Shown here in pieces: positions 36,158 to 41,070 of a stretch of 41,070 nt of DNA. The position numbers and the translations under genes are program-made. The DNA is from Streptomyces sp. CoH27. Lineage in GTDB: Bacteria > Actinomycetota > Actinomycetes > Streptomycetales > Streptomycetaceae. The stretch covers positions 48,733 to 89,802 of the forward strand of contig NZ_JAIQYY010000028.1 in NCBI RefSeq assembly GCF_020181035.1. The letters are read 5' to 3'. Positions within the stretch are counted from its first letter, which is position 1, and the number at the start of each line of letters is the position of its first letter. The notes below the pieces were generated by a model. That model ran no database searches, had not been told where the DNA came from, and saw nothing but the letters and a program-made list of their open reading frames with translations.

Positions 36158-37843
36158 TCAGCCGGCCGCCGTGCCGTTCTCGTCGAGAAGCTTCTTGTAC
36201 CAGTCGCGCAGCTTGTCGCCGCCCCCGCTCTTCCAGTCGGAGACGGCCTGCTGCATGTCGCTGATCTTCTTCCGGCCGCGGGTGATGTCGTCCTCAAGCG
36301 TTTCGAAGTTGTCGCCGAGGTTGGTGTAGCGGGACGGCTCGGTGATCATCTGGCCGTAGAAGCTGGACTTCTTGGTGAAGGCGCCCATCCGCTGCTGCCA
36401 CTCGACCTGGGCCTTGGCGACCTCGGGGAAGTCGGGGTGGGCGACGGTGGCGGCGGGGCTCGCGACCATGACGTAGGCGTTGTTGACCTCGTTGTTGCCC
36501 TGGGTGGTCTTGACGGGAACGCCGTTCTTGACCGTGTAATCGGCGCCCTCGACACCGTAGTTGGTGGCCATGTACTCCTTGGTGCCGTACGGCGCGGCGG
36601 TGACGTTGGCGACGGCCAGCGCGTCACGGACCACGGACTGCGAGGCCTTCTTGTTGATGAAGGCGAAGATCCCGGCGGGCTGTTCGGCCCACAGCTGCGG
36701 ATTGCCGCCGTCATGGCCGAAGATGTCCATGCCCCAGATCTTGAACGACGGGTTCTGGGTGGCCTGTTCGGCGGTGCGGCCCCACCACTGGGAGATGTTG
36801 TTGGGGTAGATCAGGAACTCGCCGGCCGCGAACTTGGGGCCCGGGTCGGGGGCGCTCTTGCCCATCATCGCGTCGGGGTGGACGTATCCGGCGGCGAAGA
36901 GCTTGCGGGCCCACTCCAGCGCTTCGAGGTACTCCTGGGTCTCGATGCGGTTGATCAGCTTGCCGTCGACCAGGTTCCAGCCGAGCGCCTTCTCGCTGCC
37001 GGAGAGCACGCCGAACATCTGGAAGGCGGTCCACTTCATGTCCAGGCAGGCCCAGCGCTTGGCCTTGGCGTTGGTGATCTCCTTGGCGAGGGACATGAAC
37101 TCGTCCGCGGAGCGCGGGACCTGGTAGCCCTGCTTGTCGAAGATGTCCTTGCGGTAGAGGGGCACCATGCTGGTGACGTACGAGGAGGGCATCGGCAGGC
37201 CGCGCAGCTTGCCGCCGATGATGCAGCGCTGCCAGGCGTCGGTCGGGATGGCCGCGAGGTTCGGGTAGTCCTTGACCGCGTCGCCGGAGAGGTAGGGGCC
37301 GAGGTCGGCGAACTTGCTGATGATGGCGGTGGGTATCTTGCCGCCCATGTTCCAGCTGGGGACGACCACGACGTCGGGTACGTCGCTGGAGGCGAGGACC
37401 GCGCCGAGCTTCTGGTCGTAGGTGTTGCCGTCCTGGTTCTGCCAGACGACGTCGACGCCGATCATGTCGTTCATCGCCTTGTAGTAGGCGTTGTCGCTCT
37501 TGGGCGGGGAGCCCCAGAACGGCGACATGATGGTGACCTTGCCGCCCTTGCCGAGCTTCTTGGAGACCGAGGTCTTCAGGGTCGCCAGGTCGAGCTTGGC
37601 GGTGAAGCCGATCGGCGAGCCGTTCTTGGACGGGATGTCCGGTACCACCACGTTGCTCGCGACGTAGGAGGGCAGCAGCTTCTTCTCGCCCTTGCCCCCG
37701 GAGGAGCCGCCGCCCGTGCCGCTGTCCGAGCTGCCGCAGGCGGTGAGCAACGGCATGCCTCCGGCGACCGCCGCGGCGGCGACCGCGGTGGAGGCGAGGA
37801 AGCTTCTCCGACTTGGGGCGGAAGAGGCGGCGTTCGGCGTCAT
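36158..37843 (-). CDS. Sugar ABC transporter substrate-binding lipoprotein (LplA-like)
   Basis: The 561-aa product starts at ATG 37843-37841. It has a twin-arginine lipoprotein signal (SRRSFLASTAVAAAAV...LLTAC, lipobox near residue 36). The mature part, over 500 residues, is the large cluster-type binding protein found with LplB/LplC permeases, with segments such as NSVRDALAVANV-like helices and KWTAFQMFGVLSGSEKALGW. The size suits binding of long or branched oligosaccharides. It is the first gene of the operon, with an operator 108 bp upstream. The ligand is inferred to be xyloglucan oligosaccharide. Confidence 0.92.
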   Translation of the reverse strand: MTPNAASSAPSRRSFLASTAVAAAAVAGGMPLLTACGSSDSGTGGGSSGGKGEKKLLPSYVASNVVVPDIPSKNGSPIGFTAKLDLATLKTSVSKKLGKGGKVTIMSPFWGSPPKSDNAYYKAMNDMIGVDVVWQNQDGNTYDQKLGAVLASSDVPDVVVVPSWNMGGKIPTAIISKFADLGPYLSGDAVKDYPNLAAIPTDAWQRCIIGGKLRGLPMPSSYVTSMVPLYRKDIFDKQGYQVPRSADEFMSLAKEITNAKAKRWACLDMKWTAFQMFGVLSGSEKALGWNLVDGKLINRIETQEYLEALEWARKLFAAGYVHPDAMMGKSAPDPGPKFAAGEFLIYPNNISQWWGRTAEQATQNPSFKIWGMDIFGHDGGNPQLWAEQPAGIFAFINKKASQSVVRDALAVANVTAAPYGTKEYMATNYGVEGADYTVKNGVPVKTTQGNNEVNNAYVMVASPAATVAHPDFPEVAKAQVEWQQRMGAFTKKSSFYGQMITEPSRYTNLGDNFETLEDDITRGRKKISDMQQAVSDWKSGGGDKLRDWYKKLLDENGTAAG

Positions 37844-37950
37844 TGCGTCAACCCTTCATGGCGCACCAGGACACCCGGCGGTGGCCGTCGGCTGCGGTGT
37901 CTTGAGTGGATCTGGCTGAGCTGGAACGTACTTCGACGAAATTGAGTCAG

Positions 37951-37964
37951 TCGAAGCGCTTCGA
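37951..37964. promoter_or_regulatory. LacI-type operator 3
   Basis: TCGAAGCGCTTCGA is a perfect 14-bp palindrome identical to the core of operator 1. It lies 108 bp upstream of the binding-protein start codon, suited to repressing the transporter-hydrolase operon. Confidence 0.85.
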
Positions 37965-38141
37965 TGTTGCTGCGAGGTTAAGTGAACACCTGGGGGTGCA
38001 CAAGGGTCGTTCCCAAGATTCCTGCGAGCCGCGGCTCCTTCATAAGGCCACCACACTCCCTTGCCATGTCGGCGAGATGTGCGCCCTCGTGCCCCCTCTT
38101 CACGCCCAGCACCTTGACACCCGGCCTCGCTCGGCCGAGCA

Positions 38142-38155
38142 TCGAAGCGCTTCGA
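38142..38155. promoter_or_regulatory. LacI-type operator 4
   Basis: A second exact TCGAAGCGCTTCGA lies 37 bp upstream of the GH3 GTG start, close enough to cover its promoter. Together with operator 3, 191 bp between palindrome starts, it could allow repression by looping. Confidence 0.85.
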
Positions 38156-38192
38156 AAGCGTCTCGTCGCTCCATCCGCAAGGGGAACCGCTC

Positions 38193-41027
38193 GTGACCGT
38201 TGACTCGCCGTCCACTCCGCCGTTCCGCGACCCGCAACTGCCGTTCGCGAAGCGCATCGACGACCTGCTGGCGCGGCTCACCCTGGACGAGAAGATCTCC
38301 TTTCTCCACCAGTTCGTGCCGGCCGTCGAGCGCCTCGGCATCGCCGCCTTCCGCACCGGCCAGGAGGCCCTGCACGGGGTGGCCTGGATGGGCCCGGCGA
38401 CGGTGTTCCCGCAGGCCGTGGGCCTGGGCGCGACCTGGAATCCGGAGCTGGTGCGGCGGGTCGGCGAGGCGGTGTCCAAGGAGGTCCGCGCGATGCGGGC
38501 CCGGGACGAGCGGGTCGGCCTCAACGTCTGGTCGCCGACGGTGAATCTGCTGCGCCATCCGCTGTGGGGCCGTAACGAGGAGGGGTATGCGGAGGACCCG
38601 AAGCTGACCTCGGCGATCGCCACGGCGTACACCCACGGCCTGCGCGGCGACCATCCGCTGTACTGGCGCACCGCGCCCGTCCTGAAGCACTGGCTGGCCC
38701 ACAACAACGAGACGGACCGCGCCACGTCGTCCGCCTCCGTCCGCCCGCGCGTGCTGCACGAGTACGATCTGCGCGCCTTCGAGGAGACGGTGAAGGCGGG
38801 CGCGGTGGCCGGGGTGATGCCGGCGTACAACCTGGTCAACGGCCGCCCCAACCACCTCTCCCCGTACCTCCGCGACCCGTTGCGGACCTGGACGGACGAG
38901 GAGCTGCTGGTCTGCTCGGACGCGGGCGCGCCCTCCAACCTGGTCGACGCCGAGCACTACTTCGACACCCACGAGGAGGCCACCGCGGCCGCGCTGCTGG
39001 CGGGCGTGGACAGCTTCACCGACCACGGCACGGACGGTTCGCAGATCGTCGAGCGGGTGCGGAAGGCGTACGAGCAGGGCCTGTTGAGCGAGGCGGACAT
39101 CGACACCGCCGTACGCCGGCAGCTCTCCGTCCGGTTCCGGCTCGGCGAGTTCGACCCGCACTACGACCCGCACGCCTGCACCGGCGAGTTCGACACCCCA
39201 GCGCACCGGGCGCTCGCCCGGGAGGCCGCCGAGCAGGCGGTCGTGCTGCTGAAGAACGACGACGACCTGCTGCCGCTCGCGCCCGACACCCGGATCGCGG
39301 TGGTCGGCCTGCTCGCCGACGAGTGCAAGCTCGACTGGTACAGCGGCAGCCTGCTGCACCGCTCCACCCCTCTGGAGGGCCTGTACGAGCGGTTCGGCGC
39401 CGAGCGTGTGGAGTTCGCGGAGGGCGTGGACCGGGTCCGGCTGCGCACCGCCGCCGACGCGTTCCTGCACGTGCCGCCGACGGACGCGCCGGACGAGGCA
39501 CGCGGCGCCGAGGGGGCCCTGGACCCGGCGCTGCTGGCCGGCCGCACCGATCTGCCGCCGCTCACCGCGGACGTGACCGGCACCGAGTTCGCGCTGGTGG
39601 ACTGGGGCGAGGGCGTGCTGACCCTGCGCGCGCCGGACGGCCGGTATCTGTCGGTCGCCGAGGACGGGTATGTCCGCGCCTCGGCCGACCAGCCGGGCGG
39701 CTGGGTGGTCCAGGAGACCTTCCGTCTCGAACCGCACCACAACGGTCACCTCCTCAGGCATCTGGGCACGGGTCGCCATGTCCGTGTCGCCGCCGACGGC
39801 GTGCAGGTTGCCGACTCCGGTGACGTCTTCGAGGTGATCACGGTCGAGCGGGGCGAGGAGGCCGTGGCCCGGGTCGCGGAGGCGGCGGAGGTCGTCCTGG
39901 TGGTCGCGGGCAACGACCCGCACATCAACGGCCGCGAGACCGAGGACCGTACGACCCTCGCCCTGCCGGAGCATCAGCAGCGGCTGCTGCGTGCGGCCCG
40001 CGCCGCGAACCCGCGTACGGTACTGATCCTGACCTCGGCCTATCCGTACGCGGTGGACGTGGCGCGGCTCCCGGCCGCGCTGTGGACCGCGCACGGCGGA
40101 CAGGCGGCGGGCACGGCACTGGCCCGGGTCCTGGCCGGCGACGTCTCCCCGGCGGGCCGGCTGCCGCAGACCTGGTACGCCTCGGACGCCGATCTGCCCG
40201 ACCTGTTCGACTACGACGTGATCGGCGGCCGCCAGACCTATCTGTACTTCGAGGACACCCCGCTGTTCCCCTTCGGGCACGGCCTGTCGTACGCGTCGTT
40301 CGGTTACGGCGACCTCGTGACCGGTGTCGCGGACGGCGTGCTCACGGTCTCCTGCTCGGTGACGAACACCGGGGACCGGGCGGCGGACGAGGTGGTCCAG
40401 CTCTACGGGCGGGCCGTGGACCCGTCGGTGACCCGCCCGCGCCGCGAACTGCTGGCGCACCGCCGGCTCACGCTCACGCCCGGCGAGCGGGCCGAGGTGT
40501 CCTTCGAGGTCCCGCTGTCCGCGCTGGAGTTCTGGGACGTGGCGCACGATGGACCACGCCTGGAGACGGGGCCGTACGAGCTGCTGGTCGGCGCGTCCAG
40601 CGAGGACGTGCGGCTGCGTACGACGGTCCACCTCGACGGCACCGGGCCCGCGCCGCGTCCGGTGGCCCGACGGGGCCTCGCGGGCGTGGACTTCGACGAG
40701 CAGTCGGGCATCGCGATCGTGGACCGGACGCGGACGGCGGGCGACGCGGTGACTCCCGCCGACGGCGGTACGGCCGAACTGCTCTACCGCGCCTGCGACT
40801 TCGGTCCGGGCGTGACCGAGGTGAGCGCGCAGCTGGCGGGCGAGGGCGTGCTCGAACTCTCCCTGGACGGCGGCCCGGTGCTCGCGGCTCTGCGCCTGGA
40901 CAGCCCCACCGCCGGCCCCTACGCCTACACCACCCTGGGCACCGGCCTCGTCGCCGAGGGCGTGCACGACGTCCGCATCGGACTGCGCGGCCCGCTGCGG
41001 CTCGCGCACGTCGGCTTCTCCGGTTGA
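38193..41027 (+). CDS. GH3 beta-glucosidase with inserted and C-terminal accessory domains
   Basis: The 944-aa enzyme starts at GTG 38193 with AAGGGG upstream. The GH3 barrel covers residues 10-300, and its nucleophile Asp is in LLVCSDAGAPSNL near residue 243. The second GH3 domain is split by an insert (residues about 463-557) whose LTLRAPDGRYLSVAEDGYVR and HLGTGRHVRVAADG repeats look like a fascin/beta-trefoil module. GRETEDRTTLALPEHQQ, with the likely acid/base Glu, follows. A fibronectin-III-like domain (about 715-815) and a CBM6-like C-terminal beta-sandwich (about 830-944) complete it. There is no signal peptide, so it should work in the cytoplasm, releasing glucose from the de-branched backbone. 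Beta-xylosidase activity is possible. Confidence 0.9.
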   Translation: MTVDSPSTPPFRDPQLPFAKRIDDLLARLTLDEKISFLHQFVPAVERLGIAAFRTGQEALHGVAWMGPATVFPQAVGLGATWNPELVRRVGEAVSKEVRAMRARDERVGLNVWSPTVNLLRHPLWGRNEEGYAEDPKLTSAIATAYTHGLRGDHPLYWRTAPVLKHWLAHNNETDRATSSASVRPRVLHEYDLRAFEETVKAGAVAGVMPAYNLVNGRPNHLSPYLRDPLRTWTDEELLVCSDAGAPSNLVDAEHYFDTHEEATAAALLAGVDSFTDHGTDGSQIVERVRKAYEQGLLSEADIDTAVRRQLSVRFRLGEFDPHYDPHACTGEFDTPAHRALAREAAEQAVVLLKNDDDLLPLAPDTRIAVVGLLADECKLDWYSGSLLHRSTPLEGLYERFGAERVEFAEGVDRVRLRTAADAFLHVPPTDAPDEARGAEGALDPALLAGRTDLPPLTADVTGTEFALVDWGEGVLTLRAPDGRYLSVAEDGYVRASADQPGGWVVQETFRLEPHHNGHLLRHLGTGRHVRVAADGVQVADSGDVFEVITVERGEEAVARVAEAAEVVLVVAGNDPHINGRETEDRTTLALPEHQQRLLRAARAANPRTVLILTSAYPYAVDVARLPAALWTAHGGQAAGTALARVLAGDVSPAGRLPQTWYASDADLPDLFDYDVIGGRQTYLYFEDTPLFPFGHGLSYASFGYGDLVTGVADGVLTVSCSVTNTGDRAADEVVQLYGRAVDPSVTRPRRELLAHRRLTLTPGERAEVSFEVPLSALEFWDVAHDGPRLETGPYELLVGASSEDVRLRTTVHLDGTGPAPRPVARRGLAGVDFDEQSGIAIVDRTRTAGDAVTPADGGTAELLYRACDFGPGVTEVSAQLAGEGVLELSLDGGPVLAALRLDSPTAGPYAYTTLGTGLVAEGVHDVRIGLRGPLRLAHVGFSG

Positions 41028-41070
41028 GGGTCCGGAGGAGACCGACGGCAAGAAGGGGTCCGGCACCGGA

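Larger units (their letters stand above)
37844..38192. promoter_or_regulatory. Divergent control region, transporter operon / GH3 gene
   Basis: This 349-bp spacer holds the promoters for the seven-gene operon to the left and the GH3 gene to the right, with one operator for each. No gene or RNA was recognised in it, and promoter hexamers are not clear enough to call. Confidence 0.7.

Noticed and set aside
36285..36312. A fifth operator-like sequence (CAAGCGTTTCGAAG) inside the binding-protein gene
   Set aside because: It lacks the symmetric GAAGCGCTTC core and lies within coding sequence.
35108..37945. Long plus-strand open frame opposite the ABC transporter genes
   Set aside because: It runs through three well-recognised minus-strand genes and has a shadow-like Asp/Gly/Val/Arg composition.
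38100..41066. Long minus-strand open frame opposite GH3
   Set aside because: The plus strand encodes a full GH3 with catalytic motifs; the reverse frame has no recognisable domain.

Overview
The window is about 41 kb of very GC-rich DNA with the codon bias, GTG/TTG starts and gene order of a Streptomyces chromosome. The left half is conserved housekeeping sequence: translation and transcription factors, proS, and the non-mevalonate isoprenoid genes ispG and dxr. The right half is an accessory carbohydrate-utilisation locus.

Region by region: (1) 1-1274, the 5' part of a gene for a trypsin-fold plus P-loop NTPase protein whose catalytic serine is replaced by alanine. (2) 1528-8565, the minus-strand group rimP-nusA-ylxR-infB-DUF503-rbfA-truB. 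(3) 8892-10855, a plus-strand trio: Tat-type lipoprotein, ferritin-like DUF4439 protein, and an APH/HurK-like protein that has lost its kinase residues. (4) 10917-14097, proS and two GNAT acetyltransferases. (5) 14308-15963, a small regulatory island of DUF397 protein, helix-turn-helix/DUF5753 protein and a divergent HATPase. (6) 15989-19997, dxr-rseP-ispG, with a duplicated relic of the rseP 3' end between rseP and ispG. (7) 20213-22655, a small secreted protein of unknown function and a convergent long acyl-CoA dehydrogenase.

(8) 22977-41027 is the most interesting part: what looks like a complete xyloglucan utilisation locus. It contains a LacI regulator with a GH31 alpha-xylosidase candidate on the plus strand. 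A seven-gene minus-strand operon encodes a sugar-binding lipoprotein, two CUT1 permeases, secreted GH74, cytoplasmic GH42, cytoplasmic GH95 and secreted GH12. A divergent cytoplasmic GH3 has an inserted domain and a C-terminal CBM-like domain. Four copies of a palindrome with core TCGAAGCGCTTC, two before lacI and two in the transporter/GH3 divergent region, tie the parts into one LacI regulon.

Inferred working model: secreted GH74 and GH12 cut the beta-1,4-glucan backbone. The ABC transporter imports intact branched oligosaccharides, and its ATPase is not in the window, presumably a shared MsiK-type protein encoded elsewhere. In the cytoplasm GH95 removes fucose, GH42 galactose, GH31 xylose and GH3 glucose. 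An unrelated secreted chorismate mutase gene, isolated by two strong hairpins, sits inside the locus. No tRNA, rRNA, CRISPR array, insertion sequence or phage attachment site was recognised.
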